From the NCBI RefSeq assembly GCF_017491605.1, contig NZ_JAFGYY010000005.1, positions 186,001 through 250,000 on the forward strand: a stretch of 64,000 bases of DNA, written 5' to 3'. The stretch is from Pseudomonas sp. 30_B. GTDB taxonomy: Bacteria; Pseudomonadota; Gammaproteobacteria; Pseudomonadales; Pseudomonadaceae. This document shows, piece after piece, positions 52,299 through 58,998 of this stretch. The translations under genes and the position numbers were made by a program. Under the pieces are notes generated by a model. It had not been told where the DNA came from. It worked only from the letters and a program-made list of their open reading frames with translations, and searched no databases. Each line of letters opens with the position of its first letter. The first letter of the stretch is position 1.

Positions 52299-52413
52299 CG
52301 CCAGGCCACCTTCGGACATCGCGTGGCCGCCTGCTTCTGTCGTCGGGCGCACCACTTCACGGATGACCGAACTATGGCCGGCGCCTGGTGTGCAAAACAG
52401 CGGCAGATCGCAG

Positions 52414-52433
52414 CGGAAAAACCAGATCAGATG
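52414..52433 (-). promoter_or_regulatory. Mirrored motif, left copy (facing cysI)
   Basis: Minus-strand CATCTGATCTGGTTTTTCCG. It matches the plus-strand motif at 52548 except for one substitution and one fewer T. It lies 116 bases before the cysI start, pointing towards it. The rest of the 345-bp gap 52299-52643 has no gene. Confidence 0.6.
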
Positions 52434-52547
52434 AGCCGTAAACCCACTTCGGCGGGCCTGCGACCGGTTGCCGCAACAGGCACTATCACGCCCTCCGTCG
52501 AGACGCGCGCCAAGTCCCGTGGCGCTGCGGCGCGGGGCATTTTTCAC

Positions 52548-52568
52548 CATCTGATATGGTTTTTTCCG
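52548..52568 (+). promoter_or_regulatory. Mirrored motif, right copy (facing ccoG)
   Basis: Plus-strand CATCTGATATGGTTTTTTCC then G, 76 bases before the ccoG start. The first part extends to the dyad ACCAT-CTGAT-ATGGT (52546-52560). A MocR regulator is encoded just downstream of ccoG, making it the first candidate to bind both copies (inference). Confidence 0.6.
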
Positions 52569-52643
52569 GCGAACCTGAATCTGTTTCGGGTGCAGACGGA
52601 TTCGTACAGTCGCGGCGCCTCTTCCGCCTGATGGGCCACGACA

Positions 52644-54053
52644 ATGAGCGAACGAATCCCCGCGAAGGTCATCGAGATCGACGCACCGCAACGTTTCACC
52701 CCTCTACCCAAGCCGCTGTCGGCGGTGACCCCGACGGTCTACACCAAGCGCTTCGCCGGGCGCTTCCGCGACCTGCGGCGCCTGGGCGGCGGCCTGCTGT
52801 TCCTGCTGTTCTTCGGCACCCTGTGGCTGAACTGGAACGGCCGCCAGGCGGTGCTCTGGGACCTGCCCGAGCGCAAGTTCTACATCTTCGGCGCGACCTT
52901 CTGGCCGCAGGATTTCATCCTGCTCTCGGCGATCCTGATCATCGCCGCCTTCGGCCTGTTCTTCATCACGGTGTTCGCCGGCCGCGTGTGGTGCGGCTAC
53001 ACCTGCCCGCAAAGCGTGTGGACCTGGATCTTCATGTGGGCCGAGCAGGTCACCGAGGGCGACCGCAACCAGCGCATGAAGCGCGACGCCGGCCCGGCCA
53101 GCGCCGAGAAGGTGCTGCGCAAAGGCGCCAAGCACGGCCTCTGGCTGCTGATCAGCCTGGTCACGGCGATCACCTTCATCGGCTACTTCACCCCGGTGCG
53201 ACCGCTGGTGGCCGATCTGTTCACGCTCAAACTCGACCTGGAAAGCACCTTCTGGGTCGCCTTCTTCGCCGCCGCCACCTACGCCAACGCCGGCTGGCTG
53301 CGCGAGCAGGTGTGCATCCACATGTGCCCGTACTCGCGCTTCCAGAGCGTGATGTTCGACAAGGACACCCTGATCATTTCCTACGACGCGGCGCGCGGTG
53401 AGTCCCGCGGTGCGCGCAAGAAGGACGCCGATCCCAAGGCCCTCGGCCTGGGCGACTGCATCGACTGCCAGCAGTGCGTACAGGTCTGCCCCACCGGCAT
53501 CGACATCCGCGACGGCCTGCAGATCGCCTGTATCGGCTGCGCTGCCTGCATCGACGCCTGCGATTCGGTGATGGACAAGATGGGCTACGACCGCGGCCTG
53601 GTGCGCTACACCTCCGAGCGCGCGCTGGAAGGCGGCAAGACTCACCTGCTGCGCCCGCGCCTGGTCGGCTACGCGGCGGTGCTGCTGGTGATGATCGGCG
53701 CCTTCGTCTGGGCACTGGAAGCACGGCCGCTGATCAACCTCGACGTCGCCCGCGACCGTGGCCTGTTCCGCGAGAACGCCGCCGGCGAGATCGAGAACAT
53801 CTACAACCTCAAGCTGATCAACAAGACCCAGCAGCCGCAGCATTACCAGCTGAGCCTCGCCGACGGCTCCGGCTACCGCCTGCAGGGCGTGCCGGAGCTG
53901 ACGCTGCAGCCGGGCGAGATCCGCGACTTCGCCGTCTCGGTGGCAAGCCTGGCGCAGAGCAGCGCCGGGGGATCGGTACCGCTGCACTTCAGGGTCAGTG
54001 ACGGCAACGAGACCATCGACGCCGCCAGCACCTTCGTCTCGCCGAGGCGCTGA
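52644..54053 (+). CDS. ccoG: Cytochrome c oxidase accessory protein CcoG (RdxA/FixG family), orphan copy
   Basis: Membrane ferredoxin-like protein that supplies reduced copper to cbb3 oxidase in this family. The 469-residue product has membrane segments near residues 45-65, 90-115, 165-185 and 345-360, CGYTCPQSVW and CIHMCPYSRF, two 4Fe-4S motifs (CIDCQQCVQVCP and CIGCAACIDACD), and a C-terminal periplasmic Ig-like FixG_C domain (LINKTQQPQHYQLSL). The usual ccoNOQP or ccoHIS genes are absent. It is divergent from cysI, raising a link to sulfite/redox metabolism. Confidence 0.9.
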   Translation: MSERIPAKVIEIDAPQRFTPLPKPLSAVTPTVYTKRFAGRFRDLRRLGGGLLFLLFFGTLWLNWNGRQAVLWDLPERKFYIFGATFWPQDFILLSAILIIAAFGLFFITVFAGRVWCGYTCPQSVWTWIFMWAEQVTEGDRNQRMKRDAGPASAEKVLRKGAKHGLWLLISLVTAITFIGYFTPVRPLVADLFTLKLDLESTFWVAFFAAATYANAGWLREQVCIHMCPYSRFQSVMFDKDTLIISYDAARGESRGARKKDADPKALGLGDCIDCQQCVQVCPTGIDIRDGLQIACIGCAACIDACDSVMDKMGYDRGLVRYTSERALEGGKTHLLRPRLVGYAAVLLVMIGAFVWALEARPLINLDVARDRGLFRENAAGEIENIYNLKLINKTQQPQHYQLSLADGSGYRLQGVPELTLQPGEIRDFAVSVASLAQSSAGGSVPLHFRVSDGNETIDAASTFVSPRR

Positions 54054-54139
54054 GCATGGCACGGGAGCTTGGCGTGACCTCGGCGCAGCGCCTAGAGTGG
54101 GCGGATTCTTCCGCCCCCCAGGCCGCCGTGCAGGACAAG

Positions 54140-55549
54140 ATGAAGCGCTACGAGAAATTCGCCGATGAGATCGCCGGCCTGATCCGCAGCGGCGTGCTCG
54201 CCCCCGGCCAGAAAGTCCCCTCGGTGCGGCATGCCAGCCGCACCTACGGGGTCAGCGCCTCCACCGTGTTCCAGGCCTATTACCTGCTGGAGGATCGTGG
54301 GCTGATCGTCGCCCGCGCGCGTTCGGGCTACTTCGTCCGCGAGCACGTGCAGCGCGCCCTGGCCGAGCCAGACATCGCCCGCCACGACGCGCAGACCACT
54401 GAGGTGGATGTCAGCGAGCTGGTGTTCTCGGTGCTCAGCTCGATCAAGGACCCGGATACCGTGCCCTTCGGCTCGGCCTTCCCGGCCCCGGAACTGTTCC
54501 CGCTGCCGCGCCTGGCGCGCTCCATGGCCCACGCCGTGCGCGACATGGACCCGCGCTCGGTGGTCGCCGACCTCGCCCCCGGCAGCCACGCGCTGCGCCG
54601 GCAGATCGCCCTGCGCTACATGGTCGGCGGCATGCCGCTGCCGGTGGAGGAACTGGTGGTCACCAACGGCGCGCTGGAAGCGCTGAACCTTTGCCTGCAG
54701 GTGGTCACCCAGCCGGGCGATTTGGTCGCCATCGAGGCGCCGGCCTTCTATGCCAGCCTGCAGGTACTCGAACGCCTGAAGCTGAAAGCGGTGGAAATCC
54801 CCGTGCACCCGCGCGAGGGCATCGACCTGGACGTGCTCGCCGACAGTCTCGCGCGCCTGCCGATCAAGGCCTGCTGGTTCATGAGCAACTTCCAGAACCC
54901 GCTGGGCGCGAGCATGGCCGAGGACAAGAAGCGCGCCCTCGCCGCGCTGCTGGCCCAGCACCAGGTGCCGCTGATCGAGGACGACGTCTACGCCGAGCTG
55001 TACTTCGCCGCCCAGGCGCCCAAGCCGGTGAAGGCCTTCGACAGCGAAGGGCTGGTGATGCACTGCAGTTCCTTCTCCAAGAGCCTGGCGCCGGGCTACC
55101 GGGTCGGCTGGGTCGCCGGCGGGCGCTACGCCGAGCAGATCGAGCGGCTCAAGCTGATGACCAGCCTGTCCGCCTCGGTACCGGCCCAGGCAGCCATTGC
55201 CGACTACCTGCAGCACGGCGGCTACGACCGCCACCTGCGCAAGCTGCGCCACGCCCTGGAAAGCCAGCAGCACGCGATGCTCGCCGCCGTGGCCCGGCAC
55301 TTCCCCGCCGCCACCCGCGTCACGCGGCCCAGCGGCGGCTACTTCCTGTGGCTGGAACTGCCCGAGCACATCGACGCGCTCAAGCTGTTCCAGCTCGCCC
55401 ATGCCCAGGGCATCAGCCTCGCGCCGGGGCCGATATTCTCCGCCACCAGACGCTTCGGCCACTGCCTGCGCCTGAACTACGGCCACCCCTGGACCGCGAC
55501 CAGCGAACAGGCCATGGAAACCCTCGGGCGGATCATTCATTCCTTGTAG
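54140..55549 (+). CDS. MocR-family regulator (GntR helix-turn-helix fused to class I aminotransferase-like domain)
   Basis: A 469-residue regulator: N-terminal winged helix (YEKFADEIAGLIRSGVLAPGQ, VRHASRTYGVSASTVFQAYYLLEDRG), a short linker, then a PLP-binding aminotransferase fold (NGALEALNLCLQVVTQPGD, SNFQNPLG, SFSKSLAPGYRVGWV with the PLP Lys, LRLNYGHPW). I chose ATG 54140 (MKRYEK); the frame opens at 54056, three bases after the ccoG stop, adding 28 non-conserved residues. MocR proteins often control their neighbours and sense amino compounds or PLP. Candidate sites lie between cysI and ccoG. Confidence 0.85.
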   Translation: MKRYEKFADEIAGLIRSGVLAPGQKVPSVRHASRTYGVSASTVFQAYYLLEDRGLIVARARSGYFVREHVQRALAEPDIARHDAQTTEVDVSELVFSVLSSIKDPDTVPFGSAFPAPELFPLPRLARSMAHAVRDMDPRSVVADLAPGSHALRRQIALRYMVGGMPLPVEELVVTNGALEALNLCLQVVTQPGDLVAIEAPAFYASLQVLERLKLKAVEIPVHPREGIDLDVLADSLARLPIKACWFMSNFQNPLGASMAEDKKRALAALLAQHQVPLIEDDVYAELYFAAQAPKPVKAFDSEGLVMHCSSFSKSLAPGYRVGWVAGGRYAEQIERLKLMTSLSASVPAQAAIADYLQHGGYDRHLRKLRHALESQQHAMLAAVARHFPAATRVTRPSGGYFLWLELPEHIDALKLFQLAHAQGISLAPGPIFSATRRFGHCLRLNYGHPWTATSEQAMETLGRIIHSL

Positions 55550-55598
55550 GGCAAGTGCTGAAGAACTGATCCGCACATTCGGAAACCTTCTGTACCTG

Positions 55599-55615
55599 TG
55601 CGGCAAGTTGCCGCA
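55599..55615. promoter_or_regulatory. 17-bp dyad after the MocR gene
   Basis: TGCGGCAA-G-TTGCCGCA is a perfect dyad, 50 bases after the MocR stop. As RNA it could form a short hairpin but lacks a T-tract; as DNA it could be an operator for the small gene that follows. Confidence 0.35.
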
Positions 55616-55658
55616 GGAATAGTCTGTCAGGCAGGAAACCCGGACGAGGGAAGCTGCC

Positions 55659-55778
55659 ATGGATACGGAAGGCCTGATGATCCTGCTGACGGTGTGCGCC
55701 GCGCTTGGGGTGCACCTGTGGGTACGCTGGTACCTGCGGCGCGGGATGCTGCCGCGCTCGGATGAGTGGCGGGCCTGA
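55659..55778 (+). CDS. Possible 39-residue single-pass membrane protein
   Basis: ATG at 55659, six bases after GGGAAG, opens MDTEGLMILLTVCAALGVHL, then WVRWYLRRGMLPRSDEWRA and a TGA stop. One hydrophobic segment (residues 6-23) followed by a positively charged stretch WYLRRG fits a small inner-membrane protein with the C-terminus in the cytoplasm. I know no family. The strong ribosome site and membrane pattern are the support; its size keeps the call modest. Confidence 0.5.
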   Translation: MDTEGLMILLTVCAALGVHLWVRWYLRRGMLPRSDEWRA

Positions 55779-55788
55779 ACGGCTCTTC

Positions 55789-55866
55789 GTAGGAGCGAGC
55801 TTGCTCGCGAACGGCCCAGCTCTAGTGCCTCCAGGAAACTCTGTTCGCGAGCAAGCTCGCTCCTAC
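55789..55866. repeat. REP pair (type GTAGGAGCGAGC)
   Basis: GTAGGAGCGAGCTTGCTCGC, a 30-base spacer with GGCCCAGCTCTAGTGCC, and the complement ending CTCGCTCCTAC. The spacer and the flank CAGGAAGCA match the REP pair inside the DUF934 gene, so the two are close copies. Confidence 0.94.
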
Positions 55867-55887
55867 AGGAAGCAAAAAGCCCACGCT

Positions 55888-56634
55888 CTACGGCCGATAC
55901 AGGTGCGCATGCCCCGCGCTGTACAGCGATGAATCGGCAAAGCCCTCCGCTCCCAGCACCTTGCCCACCAGGATCAGCGCCGTGCGTCGGAAGCCCTTGG
56001 CCTCTGCCTTGGGCAGGATATCGCCCAACGTGCCCGTGACCTGGTCCTGGTCCGGCCAGCTGGCGCGATGGATCACCGCGATGGGGCAGTCCGCGCCGTA
56101 GTGCGGCAGCAGCTCGGCGACGATGTTCGCCAGTTGGCCGACACCCAGGTGAATCGCCAGCGTCGCGCGATGCTGCGCCAGCTCCGCGAGTGATTCACCC
56201 TCGGGCATGCGCGTCCTGCTCGCATAGCGGGTGAGGATCAATGTCTGGGAGATGTCCGGCAGAGTCAGCTCGCAACCCAGAATCGCCGCGCAGGCGGAAG
56301 TCGCGGTGACGCCGGGAATGATCTCGTAGGGAATGCCGCTCTCGCGCAGATGGCGAATTTGCTCGCCAATGGCGCCAAACAGTGACGGATCGCCCGAGTG
56401 GACCCGCGCCACATCCTTGCCGTCAGCATGAGCCTGCGCGAGCAACGCGACTATCTCGTCCAAGTGCAGCTCGGCGGTATTCACCACACGCTCGGCGCTG
56501 TGCCCGTCCAGCACCGCCGGCGGCACCAGCGAGCCAGCGTAGAGGATCACCGGGCACGAGCGGATCAGCCGCAGCCCCTTGACCGTGATGAGTTCGGGAT
56601 CGCCGGGGCCGGCGCCGATGAAGTAGACCGTCAT
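55888..56634 (-). CDS. cobM: Precorrin-4 C11-methyltransferase
   Basis: SAM-dependent enzyme of the aerobic cobalamin route. The 248-residue tetrapyrrole methyltransferase has VYFIGAGPGDPELITVKGLRLI at the N-terminus, ARVHSGDPSLFGAIGEQIRHL, YEIIPGVTATSACAA and LTRYASRTRMPEGE, all signature segments of CobM/CbiF. It overlaps cobE as ATGA. No unusual residue seen. Confidence 0.94.
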   Translation of the reverse strand: MTVYFIGAGPGDPELITVKGLRLIRSCPVILYAGSLVPPAVLDGHSAERVVNTAELHLDEIVALLAQAHADGKDVARVHSGDPSLFGAIGEQIRHLRESGIPYEIIPGVTATSACAAILGCELTLPDISQTLILTRYASRTRMPEGESLAELAQHRATLAIHLGVGQLANIVAELLPHYGADCPIAVIHRASWPDQDQVTGTLGDILPKAEAKGFRRTALILVGKVLGAEGFADSSLYSAGHAHLYRP

Positions 56635-57047
56635 GGCTGCTCCTGTCCGGATTCGACGGGGATGAAGGCCAGCGCGCAGGTGGCGTGCTCGCTGCGGCGC
56701 TTGCCCACCAGCAGGCGCGCGGAGGCGCCGCCCTGGGCTTCGGCCTGCAATAACGCGGCGGCTTCGGCGATGCTGGCGCTGCCAGTAGCCGCGCGCACCC
56801 CTTCCGAGGGCTGGTCCAGGTGCTTCTCGCAGGCCGCCAGTTGCTGCGGTGTGAACAGCACCAGCGGCAAGTCGAGGGCCGCAGCCAAGGCGGTCAAACC
56901 CTCTTCGTCAGCCTTCAGCGTGGCGCTCGCCAGCGCCGTGAGGTTCGACTCATCGAGCCCGGCTTCTGCCAGGGTGTCCTGCAGCAGCGCACGCAGCTCG
57001 TCGAGCGAGCAGCCCCGGCGACAACCAAGGCCGGCAACCAGCGTCAT
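56631..57047 (-). CDS. cobE: Cobalamin biosynthesis protein CobE (CbiG C-terminal type)
   Basis: A 138-residue CbiG_C-domain protein of the aerobic B12 pathway, thought to help bind or hand over corrin intermediates. LVAGLGCRRGCSLDELRALLQDTL and FTPQQLAACEKHL with VRAATGSASIAEAAALL are typical. ATG 57047 follows AAGGAG; the longer open frame upstream passes through a terminator and is not coding. It is coupled to cobM. Confidence 0.88.
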   Translation of the reverse strand: MTLVAGLGCRRGCSLDELRALLQDTLAEAGLDESNLTALASATLKADEEGLTALAAALDLPLVLFTPQQLAACEKHLDQPSEGVRAATGSASIAEAAALLQAEAQGGASARLLVGKRRSEHATCALAFIPVESGQEQP

Positions 57048-57065
57048 CGTCACTCTCCTTGAATG

Positions 57066-57100
57066 AAAAACCCCGCAGTCGGCCGGGCCGGCTGCGGGGT
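57066..57100 (-). terminator. Intrinsic terminator between cbtA and cobE
   Basis: Minus strand: ACCCCGCAG, a loop with an inner GCCGGC / GCCGGC dyad, and CTGCGGGGT followed by a run of T (complement of A66-A70). It would separate the riboswitch-driven cbtBA from cobEM unless read-through occurs. Confidence 0.85.
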
Positions 57101-57116
57101 CGAGCATAGCGGTGAA

Positions 57117-57827
57117 TCAGGCCGAGGGGGCGAAACGGCGGAACAGCCAGGCGGCGACCAGGCCCAGGGCCCCCCAGAACACCGCGTTGGTGACCAGAGA
57201 CGCGACGATGAACTCATGGGCGAGGCTTTCCGGCGCCAGGCTGGAATGCACTTCCGGCTGCGGCGCGCCGATTACGTGCGGCACCACCAGCAGCGCCAGG
57301 CCGACGATGCGCAGCGCCCAGTGGCGCCCGAACACCAGCAGGGCGAGGCCGGCGGCGGTGGCGGCGGCGGTGCCGATCCACCAGGTCTGCCGAAGGGCGA
57401 GGTCCGCCGCGGCGGTGCCGGGGACTTCCGGCGGCAGGCCGAGGGACGGTGCGAGGGTGAACACGGCGAAACCGGCCAGGCCCCAGAGCAGGCCCTCGGA
57501 GGTCTTGCCCGGCTCGCGCAGGGTGAACAGGCCGGCCAGCATCAGCGCGAAGCCCACCGCGACCACCAGGTTGCCGCCGGTGGTGGAGAGGATGCGCTGC
57601 CAGCCATCTTCCGGTTCCCAGGCTTCCGCGTCATGGTGATGTCCGGCGGCGGCGCCATCGGCGTGCTCGTGGCTGTGCTCCTCGACCAGCGCGGCGGCCG
57701 GCTCCGATTTCTCATAGGTTTCCGCCTTGAGGATCAGCGGGGACACCCACAGCAGTTGGACCACGGTCAGCACCAGCGCCGCGATCAGACCGGCGAAACC
57801 GGCGGTCTGGGCGATACGTTTGATCAT
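57117..57827 (-). CDS. cbtA: Cobalt transporter subunit CbtA
   Basis: Five-helix inner-membrane protein predicted to import cobalt for B12. The 236-residue product starts IAQTAGFAGLIAALVLTVVQLLW, has a His/Asp-rich loop at residues 50-68 (EEHSHEHADGAAAGHHHDAE) likely to bind Co2+, then GNLVVAVGFALMLAGLFTL, GLLWGLAGFAVF and two more segments. It follows cbtB, with repeat copy C in the 163-base gap. Confidence 0.9.
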   Translation of the reverse strand: MIKRIAQTAGFAGLIAALVLTVVQLLWVSPLILKAETYEKSEPAAALVEEHSHEHADGAAAGHHHDAEAWEPEDGWQRILSTTGGNLVVAVGFALMLAGLFTLREPGKTSEGLLWGLAGFAVFTLAPSLGLPPEVPGTAAADLALRQTWWIGTAAATAAGLALLVFGRHWALRIVGLALLVVPHVIGAPQPEVHSSLAPESLAHEFIVASLVTNAVFWGALGLVAAWLFRRFAPSA

Positions 57828-57860
57828 TTTTTCCTTTCCTTTCCTTTCCGGACTCTCGAA

Positions 57861-57976
57861 TCGAGCGAGCTAGAGCCAGGCAAGGCGGAGGATCGCCGGG
57901 GACGCGGAGTTGACTGCAGTCAATGAGCAGTCCACGGCGATACTCCAACGCAGCCTGGCCGACGCGCAGCCGATTG
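57861..57976 (+). repeat. Structured intergenic repeat, copy C
   Basis: TCGAGCGAGCTAGAGCCAGG then CAAGGC; arms GGAGGATCGCCGGGGAC (57887-57903) and GTCCACGGCGATACTCC (57930-57946, 15 of 17 paired); core GCGGAGTTGACTGCAGTCAA plus TGAGCA; then AACGCAGCCTGGCCGACGCG. Lies between cbtB and cbtA, opposite in orientation to copy D. Confidence 0.85.
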
Positions 57977-57990
57977 AAATCAGAACCGCA

Positions 57991-58179
57991 TTAGTGGCAG
58001 GGGAAGCCCGCACTATGACGAGTATCGTGAGCGGCGTTGTGCACCGCTTCCAGATGCGAGAAACCGGCGAAATACACCAGCAGCGCACCGAGCAGGCTGG
58101 CGCCGACGGCCAGGCTGATGCGCTTGGAAAGGGGGATGGAAGTGCTCGACGCCTGTTGCGCCAGGATGCTGCTGGACAT
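57991..58179 (-). CDS. cbtB: Cobalt transporter subunit CbtB
   Basis: A 62-residue single-pass membrane protein: hydrophobic ISLAVGASLLGALLVYFAGF and the conserved C-terminal HNAAHDTRHSAGFPCH, whose His residues are diagnostic for CbtB and probably bind cobalt. ATG 58179 follows GAGGGAACGTTC. It is the first gene behind a cobalamin riboswitch and pairs with cbtA. Confidence 0.9.
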   Translation of the reverse strand: MSSSILAQQASSTSIPLSKRISLAVGASLLGALLVYFAGFSHLEAVHNAAHDTRHSAGFPCH

Positions 58180-58295
58180 GAACGTTCCCTCTGAAACTTG
58201 AGTAGAGAACGCAGAGGTTGAACGCATTCGAACGCGCCAATCGGTCGCGCCACGGCCTGCGCCCGCCCACCGCGGGTTTGCCAAAAACGAAGGAT

Positions 58296-58490
58296 TCCAG
58301 GCCGGTCTCCGGGCTTGCGATGTCGGCCGATGCGGCCGGGCGGGTCAGCCTTCCCATGCGCGAGCACAGTGGCTACCGATGACCCTTCAATCGCTTACCG
58401 TTGCGGGGGCAGCGCCGGACTTGTCCTTGCGGACGCACCGGCTTCCCGTTTCACCTCGCGCACGACGGCGCGAGACACCTGAAACCGCGT
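58296..58490 (-). ncRNA. Cobalamin riboswitch upstream of cbtB
   Basis: On the minus strand the conserved blocks appear in order: TTTCAGGTG, GAAACGGGAAGCCGGTG, GCTGCCCCCGCAACGGTAAG, CCACTGTG with GGGAAGGCTGACC, and the B12 box AAGCCCGGAGACCGGCC (58301-58317). It ends about 120 bases before cbtB, so B12 should repress cobalt uptake. Confidence 0.93.
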
Positions 58491-58577
58491 TAGCTGACCA
58501 CGAAGCCCCGCGAGCGTCAACCGCGCGGCAACCGATCCCCGGCGATTGACCGCCCCGCCATCGCTGCGTAGCCTTCT

Positions 58578-58755
58578 GCCCTTCGAGGTTCTCCGGCACT
58601 GGCCGGAGCTAAGAGGGAACGTGGAAATCTTCGGATGCGCCACGGCTGCCCCCGCAACTGTGAACAGCCTGTCTCTTCACGCGCCACTGCCGATTCGGGC
58701 GGGAAGGCGAGGAGACAACAATGGGCTGTGAGCCAGGAGACCTGCCTCGTGACTG
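58578..58755 (+). ncRNA. Cobalamin riboswitch upstream of cobW
   Basis: Plus strand: CTTCGAGGTTC, TAAGAGGGAACGTGG, GGCTGCCCCCGCAACTGTGA, GCCACTGCC, CGGGCGGGAAGGCG and the B12 box GAGCCAGGAGACCTGCC (58730-58746). It precedes cobW by about 245 bases, with repeat copy D between. It is back-to-back with the cbtB riboswitch, 87 bases apart. Confidence 0.94.
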
Positions 58756-58760
58756 GTTTT

Positions 58761-58876
58761 CGATCTGCTGCGCGTCGGCCATGCTGCGTTGGAGGATCGT
58801 CGGGGACTGCTCATTGACTACAGTCAACTCCGCGTCCCCGACGATCCTCCGCCTTGCCTGGCTCTAGCTCGCGAGA
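58761..58876 (-). repeat. Structured intergenic repeat, copy D (reverse orientation)
   Basis: Perfect 17-bp arms GGAGGATCGTCGGGGAC (58791-58807) and GTCCCCGACGATCCTCC (58834-58850) enclose the core TGCTCATTGACTACAGTCAA plus CTCCGC; outer ends TGCTGCGCGTCGGCCATGCT and GCCTTGCCTGGCTCTAGCTC. It lies between the cobalamin riboswitch and cobW. Confidence 0.88.
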
Positions 58877-58998
58877 TCCAGAACGAGTTCGTTATCAACA
58901 GACAACCGGGCGGGGTGATCCGGTGGCGACCTTCGTTGCGCGGCGAACCCGCGCGCGCGCCCTTCATCCGCCTTCAAACTTTCGCTTGCGAGGCGCGC

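Noticed and set aside
52299..52691. N-terminal extension of cysI
   Set aside because: The upstream open frame crosses the divergent promoter and the mirrored motif and has no conserved residues; start set at 52298 (or 52319).
55705..55932. 75-codon frame containing a REP pair
   Set aside because: Most of it is translated REP sequence and it overlaps the cobM end; REP units often leave such open frames.
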